Positions 22,810-37,497 of a stretch of DNA of 64,000 nt are shown here, in pieces; within the stretch, counting starts at the first letter, position 1; every line of letters starts with the position of its first letter. The stretch spans positions 1 through 64,000 of the forward strand of contig JAEZWF010000040.1 of the NCBI GenBank assembly GCA_023420415.1. Reading direction: 5' to 3'. The notes below the pieces were generated by a model. That model did no database searches, had not been told where the DNA came from, and saw only the letters and a list, made by a program, of their open reading frames with translations. Source of the DNA: Actinomycetes bacterium (lineage in GTDB: Bacteria > Actinomycetota > Actinomycetes > Actinomycetales > Dermatophilaceae). The position numbers and the translations under genes are program-made.

Positions 22810-25322
22810 TGGTCGCCTCCTTGCGTCGTCGTGGTGGTACTCGCGCCGCTCGCCGGGTCCTGGTTGGGGGCACCCTCGTCGAAGTGCGGCTGGGCCTCAC
22901 TCGTCGTGGCATCGGACTGGTTGGCGCCGGCCGTCTGGATGGCGCGCCAGACGCGCTCGGGCGTGGCCGGCATCTGGACGTCCGTGACGCCCATGGGGCG
23001 CAGCGCGTCGACGATCGCGTTGACCACGGCTGGGGTGGAGGCGATGGTGCCGGCCTCGCCAACTCCCTTGGTGCCCAACGTGTTCGTGGTCGACGGCGTG
23101 GACCGGTGGTGCACGTCGAAGCTGATCGTGTCGGCCGCAGTGGGCAGCGTGTAGTCGACGAAGGAACCGGACACCAGGGTGCCCTGCTCGTCGTAGACGG
23201 CGTCCTCCCAGAGGGCCTGCGCGATGCCCTGGACGAGCCCGCCGTGGACCTGTCCCTCGACGATGAGCGGGTTGATGACGTTGCCGATGTCGTCGACCGC
23301 GGTGTACTTGCGCATCCGGATCTGCCCGGTCTCGGTGTCGACCTCGACGGCGCACAGGTGGGTGCCGTGGGGGTAGGAGAAGTTGACCGGGTCGTAGGTG
23401 GAGTCGGCGTCGATCGACGGCTCCATCCCGTCGGGCAGGTTGTGCGCGGCAAACGCCGCCAGCGCGATCTCCTGGATCGTCATGCCCTGGTCGGTGCCCT
23501 TGACGCCGAACCTGCCACCGGAGAACTCGAGGTCGTCGACGGAGACCTCCAACAGATGTGCCGCAACGGGTTTCGCCTTCTCGATCACCTTGTCAGCGGC
23601 GCGCACGAGCGCCTCACCACCGACGACGAGCGACCGGGAGCCATAGGTGTCGAGCCCCTTGACCGCCACCTGGGTGTCGCCGTGGAGGACCTCGACGTCC
23701 TCGAACGGCACGCCGAGCCGGTCGGCGACGATCTGGCTGAAGGCCGTCTCGTGGCCCTGGCCGTGAGCGCTGGCACCGGTGACGACCTCGACCTTGCCGG
23801 TGGCGAGCATCCGCACCTGCGCGCTCTCCCAGCCGCCGGCGCCGTAGTCCAGCGAGCCCAGGACCCGCGACGGCGCGAGCCCGCACATCTCGGTGAAGGT
23901 CGAGATGCCGATGCCGAGCTGCACGGGGTCCTTGCGGTCGCGGCGCTCCTGCTGCTCGCGGCGCAGCTCGTCGTAGCCGAAGCTCTCCTTGGCCTCGGCC
24001 GTGGCGGCCTCGTAGTTGCCGGAGTCGTACTCGAGCCCGGCCACCGTGGTGAACGGGAACTCCTCGTGCTTGATCCAGTTCTTCTCGCGCAGCTCGAACG
24101 GCTCCATGCCGAGCTCGGCCGCGAGCTCGTCCATCATCCGCTCGATGCCGAACGTCGCCTCCGGGCGGCCGGCGCCGCGGTAGGCGTCGGTCCAGGTCTT
24201 GTTGGTCAGGACCGTCTGGCAGGCGAAGTGGTAGGCCGGGATCTTGTAGATCGCGTTGAACATGAACGCACCCAGGACGGGCACACCACCGCCGACGACG
24301 GCGACATAGGCACCGAGGTCGGCGAGCAGCTCGACCTTGAATGCCGTGAGCTCACCGTCCTTGGTCGCGGCGAGGGTGAGCTTCTGCCACTGGTCGCGGC
24401 CGTGGTGGGCGGACAGCAGTGACTCCGACCGCGTCTCGGTGTACTTAACCGGCTTGCCGAGGCGGCGCGCGATGGCCCACACGAGCCACTCCTCCGGGGT
24501 CACCTGGAGCTTGCCGCCGAAGCCGCCGCCGACGTCGGGTGCGATGACCCGGATCTTCGACTCGGGCACGCCGGTGGTCGCGGCGAGCGCGAAGCGCACG
24601 ATGTGGGGCACCTGGGTGGCCGACCACATGACGTTCTGCTCGCCGGTCGGGTCCACCACGACCGAGCGTGGCTCCATGAACGCTGGAATCAGCCGCTGCT
24701 GGCGGAACTCGCGCTCGACGACGACACCGTCGGTGCGGGCCTTGCCGATCGCCTCCTCGACGTCGCCGCCGGTGCCGGCCTCCTTGGAGTCGAAGACCCA
24801 CAGGGCCGACTTGTTGGTGCCGAGGTCGGGGTGCGCGATGGCCTTGTCCTGCGCGGCTTCCTTGAGGTCGAGGGCCGCCGGCAGCTCCTCGTAGTCGACG
24901 TCGACGAGCTCGGCGGCGTCGCGAGCCGCGGCCGCGCTGCGGGCGACCACGACGGCGACGATCTCGCCCGCGAAGGCGACCCGGTCGACCGGCATCGGCA
25001 GGTGCGTCGGGGTCTTCTGGTCCGGTGTGATGGGCCAGGCGTTGATGAGGACGCCCTGCGACTCACCGAGGTCCTTGCCGGTGAGGACCGCCTGCACGCC
25101 GGGTGCGGCCTTGGCGGCCTCGGTGTCGATCGAGGTGATCTTCGCGTGGGCGAACGGGCTGCGCACCATCGCCAGGTGCAGCATGCCCGGCAGCTGGATG
25201 TTGTCGGTCCACCGGGTGCGCCCGGTGATGAGGCGCTGGTCCTCCTTGCGCTTGCGCGCGGTGCCGATCTCGCCCTTGGCGTCGTCCTGCGCGGTCTCGG
25301 GGCGCTCGTCGACGGCGGTCAT
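22806..25322 (-). CDS. Molybdenum hydroxylase large subunit, form II CoxL-like
   Basis: 838 residues, the molybdopterin-cytosine-dinucleotide catalytic subunit of an aerobic CO dehydrogenase/xanthine dehydrogenase family enzyme. [10 protein letters not shown] (about 270-279) and AYRGAGR at about 380-386 lie in the active site. AYRGAGR marks form II; form I enzymes proven to oxidise CO have [21 protein letters not shown], and [18 protein letters not shown] with the catalytic Glu follow. A disordered tail of about 45 residues ends it. Substrate cannot be stated. ATGA overlap with coxS, GTGA with coxM. Symbol withheld because CO is not shown to be the substrate. Confidence 0.93.
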   Translation of the reverse strand: MTAVDERPETAQDDAKGEIGTARKRKEDQRLITGRTRWTDNIQLPGMLHLAMVRSPFAHAKITSIDTEAAKAAPGVQAVLTGKDLGESQGVLINAWPITPDQKTPTHLPMPVDRVAFAGEIVAVVVARSAAAARDAAELVDVDYEELPAALDLKEAAQDKAIAHPDLGTNKSALWVFDSKEAGTGGDVEEAIGKARTDGVVVEREFRQQRLIPAFMEPRSVVVDPTGEQNVMWSATQVPHIVRFALAATTGVPESKIRVIAPDVGGGFGGKLQVTPEEWLVWAIARRLGKPVKYTETRSESLLSAHHGRDQWQKLTLAATKDGELTAFKVELLADLGAYVAVVGGGVPVLGAFMFNAIYKIPAYHFACQTVLTNKTWTDAYRGAGRPEATFGIERMMDELAAELGMEPFELREKNWIKHEEFPFTTVAGLEYDSGNYEAATAEAKESFGYDELRREQQERRDRKDPVQLGIGISTFTEMCGLAPSRVLGSLDYGAGGWESAQVRMLATGKVEVVTGASAHGQGHETAFSQIVADRLGVPFEDVEVLHGDTQVAVKGLDTYGSRSLVVGGEALVRAADKVIEKAKPVAAHLLEVSVDDLEFSGGRFGVKGTDQGMTIQEIALAAFAAHNLPDGMEPSIDADSTYDPVNFSYPHGTHLCAVEVDTETGQIRMRKYTAVDDIGNVINPLIVEGQVHGGLVQGIAQALWEDAVYDEQGTLVSGSFVDYTLPTAADTISFDVHHRSTPSTTNTLGTKGVGEAGTIASTPAVVNAIVDALRPMGVTDVQMPATPERVWRAIQTAGANQSDATTSEAQPHFDEGAPNQDPASGASTTTTTQGGDQ

Positions 25323-25843
25323 GACTGCGCACCTGCCTTCTCGCCGGAGTCGGCGGTCGCGGTGTCGCCGGCTGACGATCCGTTGCCCGAGCCCGCGGCC
25401 TGCTGCACGGCTCGCACGATGTTGTGGTAGCCGGTGCACCGGCACAGGTTGCCCTCGAGCCCGACGCGGATCTCGTCCTCGGTGGGGTCGGGGTTGTCGT
25501 TCAGCACGTCGATCGTCTGCATGATCATGCCGGGGGTGCAGTAGCCGCACTGGAGGGCGTGGCAGTCGTGGAACGCCTGCTGGACCGGGTGCAGCTCACC
25601 GTCGGTGGCGATGCCCTCGATCGTGGTGACCTCGTGCCCGTCGGCCTGGACGGCCAACACGTTGCACGACTTCACGCTGCGGCCGTCGAGGTGGACGGTG
25701 CAGGCGCCGCAGTTGCTCGTGTCGCAGCCGATGACGGTCCCGGTCTTGCCGAGCGTCTCTCGCAGGTAGTGGACGAGGAGCATCCGTGGCTCGACCTCGT
25801 CGGTGTAGTCGACGCCGTCGACCTTCACGTTGATGCGGGTCAT
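25319..25843 (-). CDS. coxS: Molybdenum hydroxylase [2Fe-2S] subunit (CoxS type)
   Basis: 174 residues, the small electron-transfer subunit. Plant-type cluster motif [15 protein letters not shown] (about 41-55, with C at 60s in SCNVL), and the second cluster CGYCTPGMI...[10 protein letters not shown] (about 100-140). The last 30 residues are a Ser/Gly/Ala-rich tail. The ATG at 25843 is set by the family N-terminus ([10 protein letters not shown]). First of the structural genes S-L-M. Confidence 0.96.
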   Translation of the reverse strand: MTRINVKVDGVDYTDEVEPRMLLVHYLRETLGKTGTVIGCDTSNCGACTVHLDGRSVKSCNVLAVQADGHEVTTIEGIATDGELHPVQQAFHDCHALQCGYCTPGMIMQTIDVLNDNPDPTEDEIRVGLEGNLCRCTGYHNIVRAVQQAAGSGNGSSAGDTATADSGEKAGAQS

Positions 25844-25911
25844 TCCATCACCTCTCTGTGACGAACTGCTGCGCGGCAACAAAACCCCGGTGGTCGGATC
25901 CTCTCCTGCCG

Positions 25912-27072
25912 TCAGCGACTCGGCAAGGGGGCGTGGTGGTGGTGGATCGGGCCGTCACGCTCGGTGAGGCGGTCGCCGCCACCACCCCACTGGAGGGCGA
26001 CGATCTCGGCGGCGATGCTCACGGCGGTCTCCTCCGGCGTGCGGGCACCGAGGTCCAGTCCGATGGGGCTGGAGAGCCGGTCGAGCTCCGCTTCGGTGAG
26101 CCCCGCCTGGGCCAGCCGCTGCATCCGGTCGTCGTGCGTGCGCCGTGAGCCCATGGCCCCGATGTATGCCGCCTGCGGCAGTCGCAGTGCGATCTCGAGC
26201 ACCGGCACGTCGAACTTCGGGTCGTGGGTGAGGACGCAGATCACCGTGCGGGCATCGATGCGGCCGGCGTCGCGTTCGGCCGCGAGGTAGCGATGGGGCC
26301 ACTCGACGACGACCTCGTCGGCCGACGGGAACCGGCTCCGGGTGGCGAACACGGGCCGGGCGTCGCAGAGGGTCACGTGGTAGCCGAGGAAGCTGCCCTG
26401 GTGGGCCACCGCCGCCGCGAAGTCGATCGCGCCGAAGACGATCATGCGGGGCTTGGGCGCGTAGGAGGACACGAACACCCGCATGCCCTCACCTCGGCGC
26501 TCACCGTCCGGGCCGTAGGTGAGCGTCTCGGTGCGCCCGTTCGCGAGCAGGCCGCGTGCGTCGTCCAGGACGGCCGCGTCGGCCCGGATGCTCCCGAGCG
26601 ACCCTGACGACACCGCACCAGCGCCGGATGTGCGGTCGGACTCGTCGTCAGGGTGCACCACGAGCCGCCGCCCGACCCACTGCGGGTCAGGGTGCTCGAT
26701 CACCGTCGCGACCGCCACGGGACGCCCCGCCTCGATGTCGGCGGCGACGTCGCCCAGCTCGGGGAACGTCTCGCGGTTCACCTGCTCGACGAACACGTCG
26801 AGGATTCCCCCACACGTCAGGCCCACGGCATACGCGTCGTCGTCACTCACGCCATATCGTTGGAGCTCTGGAACCCCATGCGCCACAACGTTTTCCGCGA
26901 GCTCGTAGACAGCACCCTCGACACAGCCGCCGGAGACGGATCCGACCGCCTCACCGCCCGGGCCGACGAGCATCGCGGCACCGGCCTGGCGCGGCGCCGA
27001 CTTCCACGTGGCCACGACGGTGCCGACGCCGACCGTCGCGCCCGCCCGCCACCACCGCAACAGCTCGGGCAT
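25912..27072 (-). CDS. XdhC/CoxI family molybdenum-cofactor maturation protein
   Basis: 386 residues. The N-terminal XdhC domain is marked by [22 protein letters not shown] and [13 protein letters not shown]; the middle by [13 protein letters not shown]. The C-terminal Rossmann domain has [17 protein letters not shown] and [16 protein letters not shown], and [20 protein letters not shown]. Such proteins bind the cofactor and promote its sulfuration or insertion into the hydroxylase. The final residues carry a HHHH tract. ATG 27072 gives a 4-nt gap from coxE; GTG 27084 would overlap it. Confidence 0.93.
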   Translation of the reverse strand: MPELLRWWRAGATVGVGTVVATWKSAPRQAGAAMLVGPGGEAVGSVSGGCVEGAVYELAENVVAHGVPELQRYGVSDDDAYAVGLTCGGILDVFVEQVNRETFPELGDVAADIEAGRPVAVATVIEHPDPQWVGRRLVVHPDDESDRTSGAGAVSSGSLGSIRADAAVLDDARGLLANGRTETLTYGPDGERRGEGMRVFVSSYAPKPRMIVFGAIDFAAAVAHQGSFLGYHVTLCDARPVFATRSRFPSADEVVVEWPHRYLAAERDAGRIDARTVICVLTHDPKFDVPVLEIALRLPQAAYIGAMGSRRTHDDRMQRLAQAGLTEAELDRLSSPIGLDLGARTPEETAVSIAAEIVALQWGGGGDRLTERDGPIHHHHAPLPSR

Positions 27073-27076
27073 CACG

Positions 27077-28189
27077 TCACGCACGCGCCACCACCTCCAC
27101 GAGCTCCTCGAACGCTGCCATCGAGTGGCCGGCCACGAAGTCGTCGACGTGCGGCAGAGCGGCGACGATGCCCTGCTGCACCGGCTGGTAGCCGTCCTTG
27201 CCGCGGTGCGGGTTGACCCACACCACCCGGTGCGCGACGGCTCGCAGCCGCCGCATCTGCTCACCCAGCGCCCCCGGCTCCGACCGTTCCCAGCCGTCAC
27301 TGAAGACCACGACCACGGCGCCGCGGGCCATCCCCCGACGCCCCCACCGGTCGAGGAAGGCACCGACGCCATGGGCCAGCCGGGTGCCACCGGACCAGTC
27401 CGGCACGGCCTCCCCGCAGGCGACGAGGGCCCGGTCGGGGTCGCGCTGGCGCAGCGCACGGGTGACCTGGGTGAGCCGGGTGCCCATCGTGAACACCTCG
27501 ACCGGCGACCCGCTCGTCGCATAGGTGTGCGCGAGCCGCAGCAGCGCGTCCGCATAGCCGCTCATCGAGCCGCTGACGTCGACGAGCAGGACCACCCGGC
27601 GAGCACGAACTCCCCTGTGCCGCCACGCGATCGGGCCCGGCTCCCCCATGCGGCGCAGCTGCTCGCGCAGGGCGCGTCGGGCGTCGACGACACCCCGGCG
27701 GGACGGGGTGTGCCGGTGGGCCTGGCGGTGCGGCGGCCGCGGTCGCAGGCCAGCGAAGAGCGCGGCGAGCCGGGCGCGCTCGGCCGCGCTCAGGGCAGCG
27801 ACGTCTCGATGGCGCAGCACCTCGGCGTCGCTGGCCGAGGCCCGCACCGGGTCGTCGTCCTCACCGTGTGAACGCTGCGCTCCCGCACCCTCGTCGAGCG
27901 CTGCCTGGCTGACGGGGCGAGGCTCGTCCCGGCGCGGGCGGTCGACGGCGCGCTCCAGTCCGAACCACGCGGCATACACCTGGTCGTAGCGCTCGAGATC
28001 GGACGGTGAGCCGCACAGCGTCGCCCGGCCGGCCCAGTAGGCGCGACGCTCGGACCCGGCACCGACGGCGGCGACGGCCTCGAGGTAGGTGCGCTCGCGG
28101 TCGGCGGTGACGCCGACCCCGGCGGCACGCAGCGCGCGGGCGAACCCGAGGAAGACTGCGTCGGGCTCGTGCCGTATCGCGGTGGTCAT
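27077..28189 (-). CDS. coxE: VWA domain protein, CoxE type
   Basis: 370 residues. The C-terminal von Willebrand factor A domain carries the MIDAS motif VDVSGSMS (about 205-212) and downstream Thr/Asp (VEVFTMGTRL, VVFSDGWE). The N-terminal half is Arg-rich and typical of CoxE. In CO dehydrogenase assembly CoxE works with the AAA+ ATPase CoxD to sulfurate the Cu-Mo site; in form II clusters the exact role is unknown. ATGA overlap with coxD upstream. Confidence 0.94.
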   Translation of the reverse strand: MTTAIRHEPDAVFLGFARALRAAGVGVTADRERTYLEAVAAVGAGSERRAYWAGRATLCGSPSDLERYDQVYAAWFGLERAVDRPRRDEPRPVSQAALDEGAGAQRSHGEDDDPVRASASDAEVLRHRDVAALSAAERARLAALFAGLRPRPPHRQAHRHTPSRRGVVDARRALREQLRRMGEPGPIAWRHRGVRARRVVLLVDVSGSMSGYADALLRLAHTYATSGSPVEVFTMGTRLTQVTRALRQRDPDRALVACGEAVPDWSGGTRLAHGVGAFLDRWGRRGMARGAVVVVFSDGWERSEPGALGEQMRRLRAVAHRVVWVNPHRGKDGYQPVQQGIVAALPHVDDFVAGHSMAAFEELVEVVARA

Positions 28190-29100
28190 CGGGCGAGGAT
28201 CCGGTCGAGGGCGGCGCGGACGCGTTCGGCGTCCTCGCGGTACTTCACGGCGACGCCGAGGGACGCGGCAGCGGTGTCGAGGTCGAGGTCGGACGCACCG
28301 AGCTCGTGCAGGGCGCGGGCCCAGTCGAGGGTCTCGGCGACGCCGGGTGGCTTGATGAGGCCGCCGTCGTTGCGCAGCTGCTGCGTCACCGAAACCACCT
28401 GTGTCGCAAGGGTTTCGGAGACCTCGGGTGCGCGGGTCCGCACGATCTGGAGCTCGCGCTCGAGGTTGGGGTGGTCGATCCAGTGGTAGAGGCAGCGGCG
28501 CTTGAGCGCGTCGTGCAGCTCGCGGGTGCGGTTCGACGTGAGGACGACGACCGGCGGTGTCGCCGAGCTGACCGTGCCGAGCTCAGGAATCGTCACCTGC
28601 CAGGTGGACAGCACCTCGAGCAGGAACGCCTCGAACTCGTCATCGGCCCGGTCGATCTCGTCGACGAGCAGCACCGCAGGAGCCTCACGCAACGCACGCA
28701 GGACCGGCCGCGACAGCAGGAACCGCTCGTCGAACAGCTCGTCCTCCACGGCCGCCAGGTCTGCCGAGACACCGGCTCCGGAGGCGGTCTCGCCGCCCGC
28801 CAGAGCCTCGACCGCGCGCAGGTGCAGGATCTGGCGCGGGAAGTCCCAGTCGTACAGCGCCTGGGTGGCGTCGATGCCCTCGTAGCACTGCAGGCGGATC
28901 AGCGGGAGGTCCAGCGCGGCCGCAACCGACTCGGCCAGCGCGGTCTTGCCGGTGCCCGGCTCACCCTCGAGCAGCAGGGGGCGCTGCAGCCGGAGCCCGA
29001 GCCACCCCACCGTGGCCAGCGCGTCGTCGGCGAGGTATCCGGTCTCGCCCAGCGCGGCACGTAACGCACTGGCATCGGCGAAGGCCTCCCTTGGCTCCAT
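28186..29100 (-). CDS. coxD: AAA+ ATPase, MoxR/CoxD type
   Basis: 304 residues. Walker A EGEPGTGKTAL (about 45-55), Walker B LLVDEIDRAD, sensor 1 VVLTSNRTRELHDALKRRCLYHW with arginine finger, as in MoxR ATPases. Acts as a chaperone with CoxE to mature the hydroxylase. The ATG at 29100 is preferred; upstream in-frame codons extend only into the intergenic gap. Convergent with nothing; follows the MobA-like gene by 49 nt. Confidence 0.95.
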   Translation of the reverse strand: MEPREAFADASALRAALGETGYLADDALATVGWLGLRLQRPLLLEGEPGTGKTALAESVAAALDLPLIRLQCYEGIDATQALYDWDFPRQILHLRAVEALAGGETASGAGVSADLAAVEDELFDERFLLSRPVLRALREAPAVLLVDEIDRADDEFEAFLLEVLSTWQVTIPELGTVSSATPPVVVLTSNRTRELHDALKRRCLYHWIDHPNLERELQIVRTRAPEVSETLATQVVSVTQQLRNDGGLIKPPGVAETLDWARALHELGASDLDLDTAAASLGVAVKYREDAERVRAALDRILAR

Positions 29101-29149
29101 CGGCCAAGCATCACAAACTGTGCGGCCCAGCGATACCCCGGGGCGGACC

Positions 29150-29725
29150 TCAGAGGTCCTGCGGCCGGTCGACGTCGCGGCCGGTGGCGAGGTCTGCGCA
29201 CTCGACGAGCTGGACGTCGTGGGCCGCGAGGTAGCCCTTGGCACCGCTGTCCCCGGCGAGGGTGCCGAGGAGGTCGGCGACGTGGTCGCGTCCGATCACG
29301 ACGGGGTGGCCGGGGACTCCGTCGTAGGCCGCGCGCGCGAGGACCCCGGGTCCGTCCCCTGCCGCTTCCCGGACCCGTCGGACGACGTCCGCGCCCACGT
29401 CGGGGAGGTCGACGAGCAGGAGGCACACGGCATACCCGTCGAGGTCGGCGACGCCGTCGAGACCGGCGCGCAGGGACGCGCTCTGGCCGTCGGCCCAGTG
29501 CTCCGCCTCCACGACCCGGTCGGCACCCGCCACGAGGGGGCGCACCTGCTCGGCCTCGGCGCCGATCACGACCACGACCGGGTCACAGCCGCCGTCGCGC
29601 AGCACCGCGATGCCGCGCTCGACGAACGTCACCCCGTCCGGGCCGGCCACCAACGCCTTGGCACGACCCATCCGCCGACCCGCGCCCGCGGCGAGCAGGA
29701 GTCCGATCACGCCGTCAGCCAACAC
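29150..29725 (-). CDS. Molybdenum cofactor cytidylyltransferase-like NTP transferase (MocA/MobA family)
   Basis: 191 residues. The nucleotide-binding start GLLLAAGAGRRMGRAKAL (about 8-25) is the NTP_transf_3 signature. LLLVDLPDVGADVV holds the metal-binding Asp of DxP, and GVPGHPVVIGRDH the cofactor-binding region. MocA attaches CMP to molybdopterin to make the cytosine-dinucleotide form that CoxL-type enzymes need, which fits its place in the cluster. GTG start 29725 lies just 4 nt after the stop of the giant carboxylase, so the two may share a transcript. Confidence 0.9.
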   Translation of the reverse strand: MLADGVIGLLLAAGAGRRMGRAKALVAGPDGVTFVERGIAVLRDGGCDPVVVVIGAEAEQVRPLVAGADRVVEAEHWADGQSASLRAGLDGVADLDGYAVCLLLVDLPDVGADVVRRVREAAGDGPGVLARAAYDGVPGHPVVIGRDHVADLLGTLAGDSGAKGYLAAHDVQLVECADLATGRDVDRPQDL

Positions 29726-29729
29726 GCCG

Positions 29730-35237
<5,508 letters not shown>

Positions 35238-35397
35238 CGAGTGGGCCTCCAAGCGGTCGTGGCAACGGTGCGGCGACCACGGAGACCACGGACGGCTCTC
35301 CCCGGGTGCGCCGGCCCCGAGCCTGCCACCGATGCGTGGTGACGCGCGAGTAATGCCCACGCCAGCAGGTCGAGGCCGCAGCGCCTAGGGTCGAGGC
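35238..35397. promoter_or_regulatory. Divergent promoter region of the carboxylase and photolyase genes
   Basis: 160 bp. On the plus strand TAGGGT (35386-35391) lies 6 nt before the photolyase GTG at 35398, suggesting a leaderless transcript. The carboxylase promoter on the minus strand is not recognisable by eye. Confidence 0.4.
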
Positions 35398-36774
35398 GTG
35401 GGTGCAGCCGGATCGATCCTGTGGTTGCGTCGCGACCTCCGACGGCAGGACCTGCCGGCCCTCGGCGCGGCGGCCAGTGCTGCCGGCGACGGTTCGGTGC
35501 TCCCCCTCTACGTCCTCGACCCCGTCCTGTGGCGTGGTGCCGGTGATGCCCGCCGGGCATGGCTGGCCGCCACGCTGCGCGAGGCGCGCGACGCCTACGA
35601 CGGCCGGCTGTGCCTGCGGTGGGGCGACCCCCGGGTCGTCGTCCCCCGCGTGGCCCGCGAGGTCGACGCCGGGTCGGTGCACGTCTCGCGCGAGACCACC
35701 CCGCTGGGGCGCCGGCGCGACGCGGCGGTCAGGGGGTCGTTGGGCGAGCTCGGGGTCGACTGGGTCGAGACCGGCACGCCGTATGCCGTGGGGCCGGGCT
35801 CGGTGGTCAACCGCGAGGGTGGCGAGTACAAGGTCTTCACGCCGTTCAGCCGAGCGTGGCGCGACCACGGCTGGCCAGGCCCGGCGCCCGAACCCGAGGG
35901 CCTGACCCTGTCGCGCGTCGGATCCGATGACGAGGCCTGGGCCAAGGTCAACCGCACCCTCGCCGAGACCGAGCTGCCCACGCTGCCCGACGCCGGTGAG
36001 GACGCCGCCCTCGCGCGGTGGCGCGACTTCAGCGATGGCGAGCTCGCGGCATACGCCACTGACCGCGACCGGGCCGACCTCGATGGCACGTCGCGCATGT
36101 CCGCCCACCTCAAGCTCGGCACCATCCACCCGCGCACGCTCCTGGCCGACCTCGCACGTCGTCGCAGCGACGGCGCGGCCAAGCTCGTCGACGAGCTGGC
36201 CTGGCGTGAGTTCTACGCGGATGTCCTGTGGCGCCACCCCGACTCGGCGTGGCACGACCTGCGACCGACACTGGAAGGCATGGCCTACGACGAGGACGAC
36301 GACCTGGTCGAGGCGTGGCGCACCGGCCACACCGGCTACCCCGTCGTCGACGCCGCGATGCGACAGCTGCTCGCCGAGGGGTGGATGCACAACCGCATGC
36401 GGATGGTGACGGCGAGCTTCCTCACCAAGGACCTGCACACCTGGTGGCCCGTCGGCGCGCGACACTTCCTCGCGCACCTCATCGACGGCGACATCGCCTC
36501 GAACAACCATGGCTGGCAATGGGTTGCGGGCACCGGCACCGACGCCTCCCCCTACTTCCGGGTGTTCAACCCGGTCACCCAGGGACTGCGGTTCGACCCG
36601 CGCGGCGACTACGTGCGCCGCTACGTGCCTGAGCTCGCGCACCTGCCGGGCAAGGCCGCGCACGAGCCGTGGAAGCACGCCGAGGGCTACGCGCGCGGCT
36701 ACCCGCAGCGCATCGTCGACCACGCCGAGGAGCGCCGCGAGGCGTTGCGGCGGTATGCCGCGGTGCGGCGATGA
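35398..36774 (+). CDS. phr: Deoxyribodipyrimidine photolyase (cryptochrome/photolyase family)
   Basis: 458 residues. Repairs UV-induced cyclobutane pyrimidine dimers with blue light and FADH-. N-terminal antenna domain (ILWLRRDLRRQDLPAL, about 7-130) and C-terminal FAD domain: SRMSAHLKLGTIHPR, ELAWREFYADVLW, TGYPVVDAAMRQLLAEGWMHNRMRM, LTKDLHTWW, GDIASNNHGWQWVAGTGTDASPYFRVFNP. These match class I CPD photolyases. GTG start. It overlaps the CPBP gene (ATGA), so photolyase, CPBP protein and the SDR-TspO fusion form one operon. Confidence 0.95.
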   Translation: MGAAGSILWLRRDLRRQDLPALGAAASAAGDGSVLPLYVLDPVLWRGAGDARRAWLAATLREARDAYDGRLCLRWGDPRVVVPRVAREVDAGSVHVSRETTPLGRRRDAAVRGSLGELGVDWVETGTPYAVGPGSVVNREGGEYKVFTPFSRAWRDHGWPGPAPEPEGLTLSRVGSDDEAWAKVNRTLAETELPTLPDAGEDAALARWRDFSDGELAAYATDRDRADLDGTSRMSAHLKLGTIHPRTLLADLARRRSDGAAKLVDELAWREFYADVLWRHPDSAWHDLRPTLEGMAYDEDDDLVEAWRTGHTGYPVVDAAMRQLLAEGWMHNRMRMVTASFLTKDLHTWWPVGARHFLAHLIDGDIASNNHGWQWVAGTGTDASPYFRVFNPVTQGLRFDPRGDYVRRYVPELAHLPGKAAHEPWKHAEGYARGYPQRIVDHAEERREALRRYAAVRR

Positions 36775-37496
36775 GGGGTCCGGTCGCCGAGCTGCGGGCG
36801 TTCGCCCGCGCGGCCCTCGTGACGCCCGTGCCGCGCGACCACACCGAGTCCGACGCGGCCTTCCGGCGACGTCGCGTGGTCGCGCTGGTGACGCTCGTGG
36901 TGGGGGCGGTGCTGCTCACGCTGGCGCTGCGGATCGAACCGGGCGACAACCTCTTCTACCTCGCCACCCTTGCCCTGGCGGTGGTCTGGGCGGTGGGCGC
37001 CTTCGCGTCCGGCCCGCTGCACCTGGGGCGGGCGCACACCCGTGCCGGCGCCGGCCTGGCCCGACCGGTGGTGCAGTCGCTGTCCCTGGGCGCGCTGTTG
37101 CTGGCGGTGTTCCTCGTCGGCGGCTTCGTCGTGGCGCGGGTGCCGTGGCTGGGCGACCCGGTGCGCGAGCTGCTCGACCACGCCCGCCTCGGGTCGCTCG
37201 CCCTCGTCGCCGTGATCACCGCGGTCAACGGCGTGGCCGAGGAGCTCTACTTCCGCGGGGCGCTCTACGCGGCCGTCGGCCGTCGCCACGCCGTCCTCGT
37301 GACGACCGTGGTCTACGCGCTCACGACGGTGGGCGCCGGCATACCCCTGCTCGTCCTCGCCGCGGCCGCGCTCGGCCTCCTCACCGGCCTGCAACGACGG
37401 GTGACCGGGGGCGTCCTCGGCCCCATCATCACCCACCTCACCTGGTCGCTCGGCATGCTCTTCCTGCTGCCGGTCGTCCTGTCGACAGGAGCCTGA
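36771..37496 (+). CDS. CPBP family intramembrane metalloprotease (CAAX protease-like)
   Basis: 241 residues with about six hydrophobic segments. NGVAEELYFRGALYAAVG (about 153-170) carries the EExxxR glutamate-arginine signature; HLTWSLGMLFLLPVV near the C-terminus carries the second conserved His. The family includes type II CAAX prenyl endopeptidases and bacteriocin-immunity-like proteases; substrate unknown. The ATG overlaps the photolyase stop and the gene ends 1 nt before the next start, so it is tightly linked to light-related genes. Octamer copy gives the rare Ile ATA codon in GIP. Confidence 0.88.
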   Translation: MRGPVAELRAFARAALVTPVPRDHTESDAAFRRRRVVALVTLVVGAVLLTLALRIEPGDNLFYLATLALAVVWAVGAFASGPLHLGRAHTRAGAGLARPVVQSLSLGALLLAVFLVGGFVVARVPWLGDPVRELLDHARLGSLALVAVITAVNGVAEELYFRGALYAAVGRRHAVLVTTVVYALTTVGAGIPLLVLAAAALGLLTGLQRRVTGGVLGPIITHLTWSLGMLFLLPVVLSTGA

Positions 37497-37497
37497 C

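Noticed and set aside
22806..25322. True aerobic CO dehydrogenase (form I CoxL)
   Set aside because: The active-site segment reads AYRGAGR, not AYRCSFR, so CO oxidation cannot be claimed from sequence.
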